DNA of 64,000 nt from positions 19,244,603-19,308,602 of the forward strand of contig HG738137.1 of NCBI GenBank assembly GCA_000499405.2, written 5' to 3'. Positions within the stretch are counted from its first letter, which is position 1. The number at the start of each line of letters is the position of its first letter. This DNA comes from Onchocerca volvulus. Taxonomy: Eukaryota > Nematoda > Chromadorea > Rhabditida > Onchocercidae. Under the pieces are notes generated by a model, which saw only the letters and a list, made by a program, of their open reading frames with translations, ran no database searches and had not been told where the DNA came from. The translations under genes were made by a program, and so were the position numbers. This document shows, in pieces, positions 1 to 12,601 of this stretch.

Positions 1-74
1 AAAATAAATATCAAGCTTCTCTAGTGTTAATCCCATGATTATGCTTCATTCTTACATTATCTTCTTATTCACAG

Positions 75-155
75 GGCAACGAATTATCGAGAATTTTTCT
101 CGAGGAAATTTACCAATTCTTGCCTGGTGTTGATGGTACTCATGCCATAAGCTAA
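75..155 (+). CDS. Possible last exon of an upstream gene (partial)
   Basis: A TTCACAG acceptor ends at 74 and is followed by 26 codons and a TAA at 153-155 (GNELSRIFLEEIYQF...). The peptide is acidic and amphipathic and has no recognisable domain. The rest of the gene would lie left of the window. The exon is short, so it could be chance; the acceptor and the codon content favour it only weakly. Confidence 0.3.
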   Translation, partial: GNELSRIFLEEIYQFLPGVDGTHAIS

Positions 156-801
156 TTAGTCATTAATTTGAACTAGCTCACATTCTTAATTTTAGTGCGT
201 AATATTCAGCGATTTATGTGTTAGTACAATAATATTAATAATCCTAGTTTAGGCTGTGTACTTGCTTGATTTGAAAATATTTTTTAACTTTTAAACCCTA
301 TTCTCATTAACATTTATTAAAGAAAAGCATGAGAAAAACTGTAAGGCAGATGCATTCCATTCCAGTCAAATGATATCTTTTTGATATTAAATGAGAGAAA
401 TAAGAAAAGACGTTTCAGCTTAATCTTTCGAAGTTATGCAACACAGATAATTCAAACATCATGATATTCTCAACAGATGCATTTCAGGCACAGATTCTGT
501 TGTATCATTGTTTGCCTAAGTGCGCATGAAACATTTTCTCGTGTTCATCAGTTTTCTTTGGCTGTAGTAAGGAAATATTCAACTAAACAAGATATTATCA
601 TTCTTGGTCGGTTATCCCATGTTTATGTTCTCATACAACTTAACAAAATTTTCCAGGAAAGTGGTAACAATCCAGGACGATTTCAATAGTAATTGACAAT
701 AAAGAACTGTAGAATCTGATTTGAAGATCTACCTGAAAAACAAAGAAGGGACCCCTGTTATATCCTAAAATCAAGGGGTCCTCAAGGAAAGTTCGGAATT
801 G
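156..801. other. Non-coding stretch
   Basis: AT-rich sequence. A few open frames occur but none has convincing splice context or protein-like composition. I see no RNA gene or repeat here. Confidence 0.5.
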
Positions 802-1020
802 ATGGGTGGACATCGACGCGACCAAAGTGATTCTCAAGTACCTCTTAGGCAATGTATCGAGTTTCAACAATGTATTTCAAGTAGCCAAGACCAGATTGGC
901 TTTCATACAGAAACATCGATAAATATCGTCGGATCTGTGCCTAATGGAACAATCAATTCTATATCCTCAAGTGATTTGCCGATTTATCGCAATGATTGCA
1001 TCATTCATCGTCAGCAAAGA
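802..1020 (+). CDS. Candidate N-terminal exon of the sphingomyelin synthase gene
   Basis: An open frame from ATG 802 gives a 73-residue hydrophilic, Ser/Gln-rich peptide (MGGHRRDQSDSQVPL...). It ends in phase 0 at a GTTAGT donor at 1021, which matches the phase-0 start of the first synthase exon at 4470, but the intron would be 3.4 kb. A rival first exon is at 2304-2339: ATG directly after a CCTGTAG acceptor, MSLRRNIRRAKP, then GTGAAT, also phase 0. Only transcript data can choose between them. Confidence 0.3.
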
Positions 1021-4000
1021 GTTAGTGATTTCTTGAGTTTTATTTATTCATTTTGTCATTTAAATAAAATCTGCAGAGCGCATAATTTAATCGTTCAAAA
1101 CCTTTCGTTTTTGAATTAATTAATCATAAACTGTGTCGGTTAATTATGTCAACAAAAACAAATAAAAAATAGTAAAATTTACCGTTTCTCATTCTCAACG
1201 GAAGAAACGGCATTACCTCCTTTGCTTTTCTTCATGTTAGGTGAATTATAGAGGAGAATAAAATTGTATATGTTTAAAAAATTATATTCCAAGAAAGTAA
1301 TGAAAAAGCATTGGCTAAGAGAACAAATCATTGAGAAATAGACAAATTGCTGAGGAAATGACAAGTAACGAAGGTCATTATATAGTTATGTTTTTGTTTC
1401 GTGATATTTTGCTTATCAATTATTTTCTATACATCTTGTTCCAATAATTCATTTCAATAACACTTGATTTTATTCTCTTCCATATATATTATTTTTGCAT
1501 ATAATGATTTATCGTTATAATGAAAAAGCTTTTATGCCTTATTAATGGCACATGAAATAATTTTTTGTTTGGATTAAATTTCACAAAATGTGCAAAGTTG
1601 TACTTAGAGCACAGAAAATTTTTATAGGATCCATTAATCTCTAATTTCTGGAACATTTCTGTTGTATGAAAACTGCAAAACTTTAGACAAACGGACATTT
1701 AACTAATTTGGCACGGGATTAAAAGTTTCTGAACCAGTTTGTAGTCTTCCAAAGAATGTAGCATGAGCGAATTAAAATTCAAATTTTGTGCCAGTCAAAA
1801 TTTAGAATTCAATGAAGATATACTGTAGTTGCTGATGTTGACATATACGTTAGAATTGATCAAACACCATTTCTATCATTGCTGAATTGATGTGCGGTGC
1901 ATGACGTTTTCATTGCTATTATAATTTTTTCTGATGAATTGTAGTTTTGTAATTGATATTGCTTCAATTTTCTTCTGCCATTTTTGTCCGGATCTCCTCA
2001 CAGTATACACGTAACAGTTGACGGTTTTTTATTTTCTACACATTTCCTTCAAGTTTTCATGAGCGAAAAGTGTAAGATTTATTTTTCCATTAAATTTTAC
2101 TAGAATGATTTAATTGTTTGATGGAAGAAATCTCAAATTCTAAATTACACACAGTTCAACGGAGATATATAATACGTAGGAACATATTTATCGATTTTTT
2201 CGTATTTTCTTTAAGTTACTGAATGCAAATAGATGCAAAATACTTCATTTTCATGATAGACGTTTAATAGTGGATTTAACGAAGCACGCTGTATTTCCTG
2301 TAGATGAGTTTAAGAAGAAACATAAGGAGAGCTAAGCCAGTGAATGCAGTATCATTATGGAACTCTTATTTTACGAATTTTGGCAATTATTAAGATGTGA
2401 AATATTCACGGTAGAATAAAACTCAACAGAACGATAAATAAGCTGTTCGTTGAATTTTATTTTACGGAATAATTAAACTTGATTCGTTATGGATTTCTAG
2501 ATTTTTTCATATGCGCATTCAAGATCTTGTAGAGCATGATTATAATAAAATTATTTTTTACATTTATAAAAAAACTCCTTTTTTTCATCTTCTGTGTTAG
2601 TGAAATTTAAAAGTCAGTCTTTGAAGCGATAGGATACTCAAGAGATTGAATAAAAAGGCATTAGATATCGCGCTCCAAAATTTATTTTTACTCGCTAGTG
2701 AATGGAATATGCCATCACCAATATCACCTTATCGGAATTACTATATTCCATGCAGATGTTAGGATAGAATGCAACTTTCTGGATTGAGCTTTTCTTTTTC
2801 ATAATAGATGATTGCTTTACCACTGTTCGATTCATATTATCATATAAAATATAAAAAATTGTTATCATATAAAAAAAATCTACCCTTTCATTTACGAACA
2901 ATATTAACTTTCACATTAATAACTATCTCATTTTCAACTAGCTCGAATGCTCATTTTCAATGTATATGCATTGTCAGGAAAATTTCCAAAGATCCAGTTT
3001 TATTTTAAATAACGAAATCAAATCATCATCATCGTAATTTTGATATTACTGACTGATTGTTTTATCATAGATTATTCAAAAAAGAAAACTTATCGTGATA
3101 TCATGACGATTATTGTTATGCCTAAGCAACAGCATTCGTCACAAATCCCCTTGGCAAGTTTTTGAATATTTGTAAATTTCTCCTATTTTAGAATTCGTCC
3201 CTTGGGTTACCTAAGTATTTTCTCATTAAATTTAAAAGGCGTAAATTTTGCTGCATTTATATTTAATTACTTATTAGCCATTTCAAAAATATGGAGCAGT
3301 GTTATTCATTAGTTTTCGATATTAATGTTTATTTGAAAAATGGAGAAGGGATAGAATTTTTTATTTGTTGTTATGTTATTGATGATTTTTTAAAAATTTC
3401 CATTTTTTATCAAAACTTTCATTGCCAGTTTGCTTAATCCACACAGAATATTTAAATTTTTTGGATTTTGAATCTTTTAATTAAGATCATCCGAGAAATT
3501 CTGTCTTACACTTGACGTATTGTATTGCATACGCTTTTATATATTTTCCCTATTTTTATTTCGTTCGCGATTCATTCCTTTTATTTTTTTTCCTTCACGA
3601 AATGTTTTATGTTCTTTCCTATGATTTTTGAATTATTACTAGAATTTTTTTACCAGTTTTGTAAGCAATAATAACTAGTATTTTCCTTCCGTCATAATTT
3701 ATTGGTAAATCCATTGCTCATTATGGATAGTTTTTTTTCAACGATTAAATTCATCCTGGGCTGATATCTTCATCGCTTTCTTTTTTATTTTTTTTTTCAG
3801 TTCATTTCTCTCTCAAACATCGATTAATTTGGTTAATGTAATTCGTTTGTTCTGCTTCTCTTGCAACTGCTTCTTGTAGTTATCTCATATGATTTTCCTT
3901 AAGAATTTGAATTATGTGATATCTAACATCAACATCAATTTTTGAAATTTTAGGTGCCGTGCCCATTGCATTTTCTGCTTTACTATTTTTATGTTGTATG

Positions 4001-4469
4001 TTTTTTTTTTTGGTTTTCTGCTTGCTTGGCAGTACATTTAGTTGTATCAAAACACGCTTTTCTTTTGTCTAGTTTTTTTTTTTCGTTTCTTAAATAAAAA
4101 TTTGATTTGAAGTTTTCAGTGTTTGCCAAGATAAAAATTTATTAAATTTATAGCTAGAAAATAAAATGTTTCGAAATGAATAAAACGTTTTTTACATGAA
4201 GCTTGCAAATTATGAGAGGATTTTTATATCGATCATTTTTAACGTCTTTTTTTCAATATATTTTGTACAAATAAAAATTTGTTCAGTATATACATGAGAT
4301 TTGAAATGGGCAGCAATGCATGAAATTAAGTTTAAAATTCTGCAAGGTATGAGGAAATATGTTCGTCAACAAATTTTATATTTAGGGAAGTTTTTGAAAT
4401 TTACTTTCATCATAAACTTTGATTGGAAGTATTTTTGGAGTTCATTAATTAAGATTTTTTTTTTTTCAG
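1021..4469. other. Intergenic or long first intron of the sphingomyelin synthase gene
   Basis: Very AT-rich with many T-runs (for example 3776-3800 and 4000-4012). Apart from the short candidate exon at 2304-2339 I find no supported coding sequence. If the 802-1020 exon belongs to the synthase, this is its first intron. Confidence 0.45.
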
Positions 4470-6288
4470 ATATGGCAAAAAGAAGCATTAAAGACATGTG
4501 CTGCATTTTTTTGTTTGTTAATTTCGGCATTCCTCAATTTTTTCCTACTCACTGTGATTCATGATATAGCGCCGAGAGAACCCTTGCCCGACCTTGTCTT
4601 TATGTTGATACCACAACAGAGGTGGGCTTGGGTTGTAGGAGATATATTTTCCACTTTAAAGTAAGTTTTATATTTAATCCTTTCTGTCACTGATGAATTA
4701 GATCATATTATCGAAGAAAAATAATGTAAAATTCAATATATTTTACAAGCTTTCAGCAAATCAAAGATTGTCTTCAGCCATCGAAATTCTCATAGAGCAA
4801 ACTTTTGCCAGTTGATCATGTTATTTCAGTCTATCCATTTCTCTTTTTTATTTTAGCAAGAAATAATTTCGAAATTACCTTGATTTGTTGATCATCTTGT
4901 TTTTTTCAGTGCTGTGCTTGGTTTTACCTGTGTTCTATTGCATAAGAAACGGTTAATAGTATTTCGTCGTGTATTATTACTTGGAGGAATTATGTATGGT
5001 TTACGAGCAGTAGTTCTAGGAGTGACGTTTTTACCATCATCATTTCAAAACCGTGATGAAATATGTTTACCACAAGTTAATAGAACTGCCATGTATGCTA
5101 CGGAAATAACGACAAGATAAGATGCACTTACATATTCACTTTGATTTGATAAGCTAATGCTATTAAATTCATTATTCAATATAATTTCAGTTTTTTATAT
5201 ACCCATAAATTTTGATTTAAAAAACATAAATTCTTGATGTCCTGTCAAATTTACTACATCAGAGAAGTCGACCTTTTAAATTCAGTAGTTTTGCTCTGCT
5301 TTATGAGTTCCAATTTCAAATTTAATAACATCTTAGTTGAAATGTCTCCTTCATGTGGTGGCAGCTTAATACCAGAAGCATTATTCGTAAAAACAGAGTT
5401 CTGCTGTTGCTTTTGAATGGCCACAAACGAATTCATTCTATTATATATTATTATTTGTGCGAAAATCAGTTAATTTTTCTTTCCAACCTTTGTTTTAAAT
5501 TTCAGGTTTGTAACATATGTTGTAACGTTGGGTCTAACTTCGGGTCAGAATAAAATTCTTTGTGGTGATCTCATGTTCAGCGGTCACACCGTTGTATTAA
5601 CGATAATGTACTTTACTTTACTTCAGTATACGCCAAGGAGATTGGTCTATTTACGGTCAGTATTTTAAATTGTCAATTAATAATAATGCCGATATAGTTT
5701 GTAATTTATTGTGAAATTCAAAATTCATGATGAAAATCTTTTAGATACATCGCAGCACCATTAACATACATGGGAATCGCAGCACTTGTCATTTCGGGTG
5801 GTCATTATACAATGGATGTACTCATAGCTTACTGGTTAACCAGTCACATCTTTTATGCTTATCATCAAGTTTTCGAAATGCCAAGGTTTGTTCCAATGTC
5901 TTTTGCAAAAATTCGGCTGAATTTTTTTGGTAGATCCTGATATTTGAAAATTGAGAGAATCTATTTGATTGGTAAGTCCGGTTTTTTTTTTCTTGTTTCT
6001 TGAGTTGCAATGGGCGTTACTACCTCATTCGCTGTAATTTTGGCTCTGAATTGTTTTTGAAACAGGATCTAGGAGCTTTATGATTTTGACAATCTCGGAT
6101 AACAGTAGACTTTTTTCAGGCTGGAAAGGATGAAGGCGCCTCTTTCTCATTTATGGTGGTTTTGGTTATGTTATTGGTTCGAAAGTGATGTACCTGATGG
6201 TGCATTACGAAACGAATGGGATTGGCCATTACCGGGTCCAATCTGCATACATCATTTTATCCAGCGGATAAGTGATAAATTACAATAG
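4470..6288 (+). CDS. Sphingomyelin synthase (SMS family), core exons
   Basis: Exons: 4470-4660, 4910-5092 (or 5116), 5506-5655, 5745-5885, 6120-6288; TAG at 6286-6288. Splice phases agree. The protein (about 280 residues without its N-terminus) is a multi-pass membrane enzyme of the Golgi or plasma membrane that moves phosphocholine from phosphatidylcholine to ceramide. The family's catalytic triad is visible: His in CGDLMFSGHTVVLT (exon 3), and His and Asp in GGHYTMDVLIAYW (exon 4). The ends also fit the family: a helix followed by VIHDIAPREPLPD, and a C-terminus with EWDWPLPGP. The donor of exon 2 is ambiguous: canonical AT|GTATGC after 5092, or AG|ATAAGA after 5116, which keeps about eight more residues and fits the family spacing better. 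The true start lies upstream and is unresolved. Confidence 0.9.
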
Positions 6289-7924
6289 TAGATGATCATT
6301 GTTAAACATCGTGTTAAATAGTTTCAGACTTCTGTTTTCACATTTTGCAGTTCATATTTTGAACACACTCTTTTCTGGTAGAAAGTTGAAAGGCTTGGCA
6401 TTTTTATTATAACTTTAGGGGATTTGAAAATTAAGAAATTCCTCCGTTTCTAAGAATTTCTGAATTAATGAAATTTTAGTTTTTATGCTTAAAAATCCAT
6501 GAAAGAAGTATGAGTTATATTTCAGTTATATTTTCATCTTGATTTCCTGTTGAACATTTTTGGACAATTTGGACAAAGCGCATCAATCATTCAGTCACTC
6601 AATTGAGTAATTGATGCGCACTGAGATATTTGATCATTCATTCACTCAGTCATTTTATTATTTCTCCAGAATTTTTGTTCTGTATTATTTGTGAAAAAAT
6701 ATTAGTCTCGAACAAAAAGTTTTTGTGTAACTGCTTCCATAGTACTTTAGCTCTGGAAATTCCACCACTACTTATTAGTAGATGTAGTTACATTGAGTAC
6801 ATTGAGTGCTTCATTATTCCAATTTTTTGAAATTATATCTATCTGTGTGCATCTTTTTTTTGTGCATATTTTCAATATTACTTGTTCTGTTTTCTAAAAT
6901 GCCCATTTAGAGCGACATTCATTAAATTTCAGGTATAATTTGTAATTTAGGTAACTTTGACGGTGAGTCAAATTTTAATCCAGTTTAGGATGGCCTTATG
7001 TCAGACGCAGTATTAATACATCAAACTTTATAAAAATCTTTTTCTCTGTCAAAGTTCGGGAGTTATGTATTGCAAAAGCCAAGTCAAATTTATGGAATAT
7101 TTTTTGTTGGCATAATTGTCTGTACATTCATTAGAAACTTGTGTGAATTCGTCTTCGCACTAGGATATTTGATCATTTAGGTGTTTCAAAATCTTATTTT
7201 TGTTTGACATATTTTTCGTCAAAAATGTGTGGTAATGCGTCATGGATTCATCCGTTGTTATCTTTTTGTCTGTTCATATGCCGCAATATGAGTGTGCTTT
7301 AAAGAATTTCTTGTGCTGTCATACGTTTCACGAACTCAGTTGTATTTTCATTTCCTCTTACATTCTCATGCATAAGAGATATTAAGCTATTCCCATTTGC
7401 ATTTTCTGAAGAGCAGAGTGAAGTATCGATATTCATAATATGTTGTTCTAATAGCACGTTGTCGTTGTTATTAATTGCTGTCCACTTAATTTGTAAAGTG
7501 TGGTAATTTTGTTTAAAAAGTTATGTGTTTGCCATTTTTTGTCCCAATACAGTGAGTAATCATCGAAGAACCTACACTGAAGAGCCCGCCGACTTTTCTT
7601 CAACTTTACTTTTTTCTCCTTTTTTATTTTTACTCTCCCGGAAATACTTTGATTCAGTGCATTTTTTGTCCTCTTTTAGAATTATTTGGTAGTCTCTATT
7701 TCCTTTATATATTCAGTCATTTTTCATAACTGACAATTTTATAAAAGTTAAATGGAGTTTCGCCGGTACTATTCAGAACTTGGGAAATAGAGGTTATGAA
7801 TTTGATGATCAAGAAATGAATTGCTTGGTATAATTAAATTGGTTAGTCGATTTGACATTGATTATTTTGGAGCTTTGACAGAAGTAGAGTTGTAATACCG
7901 ACCACGTGCTTCGGGACGGAATTG
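6289..7924. other. Intergenic
   Basis: Downstream flank of the sphingomyelin synthase gene, AT-rich. No supported coding, RNA or repeat feature was seen before the mitochondrial-like block at 7925. Confidence 0.5.
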
Positions 7925-8165
7925 TTAATATTTAGAATACGAGAGTATGAATGGTTTTTTGGGGTCTTGAGTTTTTTGTTTATTTTTTTTTATGTTAGGG
8001 TATTTTTTGCTTTTGTATTTTTTTGTTTGAGGTTTTTGGATTGGGACCCGTTGAAGAGTTGTGTTATGATGTGCTTGGGTGTTATGTCTATAAGTTGTTA
8101 TGTTTCTTTGGGTATTCATGTATGATATTCTTATTTTGTTGTTTTAATTTTTTTTAGTGGTATTT
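7925..8165 (+). pseudogene. nad6: NUMT: nad6-like fragment
   Basis: The plus strand abruptly becomes T+G-rich, as in nematode mitochondrial coding strands. Read with the invertebrate mitochondrial code, one frame gives a hydrophobic peptide containing LDWDPLKSC, then GIHVWYSYFVV and FFSGIF. These match the conserved order of nematode ND6 (a D-P-x-K-S motif, an HxW-x-S-Y-F motif, then F-L-S-G-I-F). The Trp in HVW is TGA (8123-8125), a stop in the nuclear code and Trp in mitochondria. The match breaks off near 8165, about halfway through a normal ND6. This is a nuclear copy with no sign of expression. Confidence 0.8.
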
Positions 8166-8712
8166 TTTCTTTGTTTACCCTTAAACTCAACCACAAAATA
8201 ACGAAAAAAATAACCACAAAAACAATAAACAAAAAACAAATAAAAATAAACAACCAAAAACTCAAAACGATTAAAAGCCACAGAAAAAGACAACAAACTA
8301 AAAACCCACCAAAAAGTAAAAACAACAGAAAAAAAACCAAAAAAAAGCAAGAAAAATAAAACAACTTACTAGAGAAACCTACATAATCAAAACCAGAAGC
8401 CCCCACACGAAACAAAAAAAACATCCGATAACAATAACAAAAACTCAAAAACACACCAAAAAAATAAAAAAAAACTAAAAAAAAACCATAAGAATCATAA
8501 TAAAAACGAGACGTAAAATATTCCTTACTACAACTACCCCTAGTAAACAACAAACCACACAAACAAAACACAGATAAAAAAATCTGCAACTGAACCAAAA
8601 TCGGAGCACAAAAACCAAAAAAAGAATAACCACGATAATCCTGTTGACCAAAATTAATAAAAATCAAATACCTATCTGCATAAACAACAATCTCTCAAAA
8701 AAAGAGAGTAAC
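8166..8712 (-). pseudogene. nad5: NUMT: nad5-like fragment, inverted against the nad6 piece
   Basis: The composition bias flips at about 8166: the plus strand is now A+C-rich, so the mitochondrial coding strand is minus. The minus frame stays open for 178 codons (8667-8131) and shows ND5 signatures in order: FINFGQQDYRGY (the QDxR motif), CLCGLLFTRGSCSKEYF (the usual L-x-G-x-x-F-x-x-G-x-x-S-K-D/E), then SFCYCYRMFFLF and further hydrophobic helices. Upstream of the open frame it continues in the same frame as LFF-W-EIVVYAD, where the Trp is TGA. Integrity of the frame suggests a fairly recent insertion. Boundaries are approximate, and the last residues (RVNKEKI...) may already be junction sequence. 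Confidence 0.8.
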
Positions 8713-8942
8713 TGCTGATATTTAATCATTTGGGATTTCCCATTTAGTTTATTTTTCAAATATTCCTTAAGTTCCGAACCTCAATTTCATCGCTGCTTTT
8801 CTGCGCGAATACTCCGCATTTAGTCCTCCACCTTGCTTATATTACATTAGAAAAGTGGAAACCAATCAATTTAAGAAAAACAGGTGATTACACGAGTCAT
8901 CATAGATCACGTTGAAGCGGCGTGGGATCTGATTTCATTGCG

Positions 8943-9031
8943 TCCCCCTCTGTGATGCAGTAAATGTGTTATTATTGTTGGTCGATGATGTTGTCGATAC
9001 GGATTGGTTCGAGTGGAATCACCGAGGGGGA
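8943..9031. repeat. Short inverted repeat in a GC-richer island
   Basis: tccccctctgtgat at 8943-8956 pairs with atcaccgaggggga at 9018-9031 with one mismatch over 14 bases, leaving a loop of about 61 nt. It sits 0.3 kb upstream of the RING-finger start codon in a stretch noticeably richer in G+C than its surroundings. It could be a promoter element or a hairpin RNA; nothing decides between these. Confidence 0.4.
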
Positions 9032-9329
9032 TCTTCAGGACTCTACGTACTATTATGGCATTTGTCTCTGCAATTAGAAGATTCTTGTTTTAAAATTTCC
9101 CATTTTCCTTCAGATCTCACTAAATGTATGAAGTATGAGTAGAAGGAAAAACTTCATTAGTTGTACTGAATACTGAAAGTATGAGTATGAGTATGAAATA
9201 AATTCTGTAAAATTGCAGTCAAGTTGCTGAACTCATTTTTTTTTTCGAAATTTTTATGAACTATTCTTTTAGATAAGAATTGGATTTGGGCATGTGACTC
9301 TTTTGGAATGAGCTTCATTTTAAAACACG

Positions 9330-10591
9330 ATGTTTGGGGTTGAAGCTTTGAAAGATTCGCGGGAGTTCTCAGAAGCCCGCTTTACAGACGTCACTGCCGT
9401 ACAAGGAGCAATTGATGAAAAAGTAATTACCAGCTTTGCACTTTCGCATGCATTTGTTAGTTACGTTTGGTAATTGTTATGACTCTTGAAGAAAAGGCTG
9501 AATTGTTAACAGAAGATCGATGTAGCTCTAATTTAATGGCACTAACGGGACTTTTTCCGCGATATCGAAGTTTAAATATGATTATATGGTTTGATCGACA
9601 AATAAAGAAAACCTTCATTTAAGAATAGAGAGACACTCTCACTTTAGGAAACAATAAAGTCTAGTTAATATTTTCAATTCTGATTGAAGTGATACTATAG
9701 CTGTTTATTGGCCAGTAAGCATTATTCGATTTACATTCAGAAGTTACAGCGGACTTATTTAAAATAGAGTATTGATCCAACAATTTGCGGATGATAATTC
9801 TGTGCGGATAATAATTCGGATGATAATTCTGTTATTTCTTACAGGAAACTTTTCTGGCAAACTTAGGACCATTCGCAGATCTGTTAGATCAATATGCTAG
9901 TGTATGTAACGAAGTGATATCACTCTTTGCGCATGTCATTTTACGATTATTGGAAACGATCAACAATATTGGATCGCCCGTAGAAATCTTCACAAGTTCT
10001 TGCTCTTTTTTGCTTATTTTACTTTACTCGATCTTTCATATTCTCGTTTGTGAAGTCACTTGTCTAATAATCTGGCCGTTTCGGACTTTGTTAAATTTGT
10101 TGATTTCCCATCCATTTGTATTAACATTGATTTCCTTATTTTTGATCCTAAGTTGCACTACGTTTATAGTTATCATTAAGGGAATTTCTGTTGTCCATAT
10201 TGGCAATACTTCCATGCAATTTATTATTCTAAATTGTCGCCGCTTCACTCATATCATTTTTCTATATTTTCACCCATTAATTGTCGCTGTGCTACATTTT
10301 CTTCTTCTTCCAATGATATTTTCATGGGATATGTGCACCAATTTCATAGGAATGATTCTAGTTTCCAAATCGAAACGGCTGAGGAGGCATTCTTCGATCT
10401 GTGGTACTGATGATGTAAGTCGTATTACTTGTTGTATTTGTTTCATTCATGAAAAATCAATCTTACTGCAACCTTGTAACCATATTTGTGTATGTGCTCA
10501 TTGTGTTGAGGAATTATTGGAGACTTACGAAGAGCCTTTATGTCCTCTCTGTCGCTCCGTCATTACATCATATGTTGATGTCTATATTTAG
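9330..10591 (+). CDS. RNF26-like multi-pass RING E3 ubiquitin ligase
   Basis: Two exons, 9330-9422 and 9845-10591, joined in phase 0, give 279 residues. An acidic N-terminus is followed by several strongly hydrophobic segments (about residues 40-190). A C-terminal C3HC4 RING starts near residue 235: CCIC, then LLQPCNHICVCAHC, then PLCPLC. All eight zinc ligands are present. The short tail after the RING ending ...SYVDVYI closely resembles the hydrophobic tail of RNF26, an ER-membrane ubiquitin ligase with N-terminal helices and a C-terminal RING; I infer the same membrane placement and role. It is shorter than human RNF26. An upstream non-coding exon is possible. The donor is GTAATT and the acceptor CTTACAG. 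Confidence 0.85.
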
Positions 10592-11886
10592 TATCCAGAC
10601 TAAACACTGGAATATGATTAGAACTATATTCTGAGAAATGGAACTACTATTTGAGAAATCAAAATAGAAAGAAAATTAAAATGCAAAAGATTGTACTTAT
10701 TGCTTAGTTATGTCGCAGTAATGATTGGGAATGGAAATGTTTGAGCAGTTCTGACACATCATTGCTGTTTCTCGTGTCAAAATGGGTGTTTAATTTCTGA
10801 AAGGAATTGTTCTTTTGATCTGTTTGGTTTCTAAATTTTTTAAGCTAGGATTTTCTTCCATTCATTACCTACCTCAATTTTTGTAAATTTATCTACTGGT
10901 TATATAGATCTGTATTCATATTGTGTAATGTGATCACAAGCAATGTTTACTGGTGCTACTGTCTGTATGAATTACAGTTTGCTGAATGGGAATCTGTAAA
11001 GAATTTTAAATGATATTGCATTTCATAACTATGGATTTGGAGTGCCTCTATACATATGCAAGTAACATCTTTGGGTATGCCTGAACGACTGTAGATTGAC
11101 TTAACAACTTCATCATGCCACAGTTTCAGTGTATTTTTTGTATAAAGGAATATTACAGAGATATTTACTGTTTTTGCTTTTGACCTTGTCGCGCAAACCT
11201 GACTTGAAGATTTAGAATTTTTTTTTTATTTTCCATTTTTTTTTCGTATGCTTCATGTTATATTATAAAAAAGTAACATTAATATGGTAAATGAATTTCT
11301 ATATACAACGCTGATAGAAAATTTTATTTAAATTTCCTTTCAACAATAGATGCATTTTCACTTTATTCAAAAGACATTTAAGAAAGCTGCCAAAAGAGCT
11401 TTTCAATTTCTATCGAATTTGAAATGTTAGCTAAATGGCAAGAACAATAAAAAATTCTCTATATTGAAATCATGTCAGTGCGTTTCTTCCGGACAGTTTT
11501 TTTGACAATGGGAGATTACGATTATTGCTCTGTATATTGTTGACCTCATCAAAGCAATAATTTTTTTGGCTTAATTGCATCGCATTAATTGATAAGATAC
11601 TGTTTTCCTTCTGGAAGTTATGGGTGATTAAATGCAGAGTGTTGAGTAAAAGGAATTTACTTGTGTTGGTATTGGGAAATATAGAAAATGCAGTATAATC
11701 ATTGTATCGGAAAATACGAATTCAAAGAATCAAAGTTTATAGAAGCAAATGAGGTTGGAAAAGTGCGCTTCATGTATTGCTGTTAGTTGTTGCCGGAGTT
11801 CTTGTGGAATATAGCCTAATAAGAGAAATGAAATAAAATTTATTACCGGAAGTCAATAGATGTTGGCTGAATAGAATTTAGAATAA
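10592..11886. other. 3' flank and intergenic
   Basis: 3' region of the RING-finger gene followed by AT-rich sequence. No supported gene, RNA or repeat. Confidence 0.5.
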
Positions 11887-12569
11887 CTAACAATAAGATG
11901 AAACTAAAAAATTAGTGAATGAAAAAGGAGTTATGAACTTGAAATCAGATCTGTATAAATACATAAATGCCACCTTCGAATTATCATTTTCCACCGATTC
12001 TTCGCAGTTGTTTTTGATTGTTGCTGACATTGACTTCGTTAAGTTGTTTTGCAACTTTTCTTTGTTTGAATGTTGAATATTATCGCGATTAATTAAGCCA
12101 AGCAGGCGATGGCAGTTACAAAGTTGCTCCTTGTGAACTGTCACCAGAGAAGATCTATATGATAGGCCTCTTTTTTTTTTTTCAAGTAATTAGATGTTTA
12201 CAGTTGTAAAATTTTTGCTGAGGGACATTTAGTTCAAGTTGAAAAATGTTTTTATAAAGCATGGAATTGTTCAGTCTTACTTATTTCAAAAACTCACTCA
12301 ATCTTTTTCGTGTCTGAGTGAGGTGAAATTGATCCAATTTGGTTTTTCGGATGTTTGAGATTTTCGGATGATTTCGATGAATAAGTATGCAAGAATTGAT
12401 TACTGGCTAAGCTCATCATTGATTCTGTGGTTTCCCATTCTGAAATCGCTTTTTTTTTCATTAAATTTAGGATAGATTAGAAGAAAATATAGATAAGATG
12501 GGCCATTTTTCCAGTTTCAAATGTAGAAATTATTCAGATTAATGAAAACATTCAAATGATGAGAATTGC

Positions 12570-12601
<32 letters not shown>

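Noticed and set aside
8171..8359. Lys/Asn-rich plus-strand frame
   Set aside because: Complementary-strand shadow of the nad5-like NUMT.
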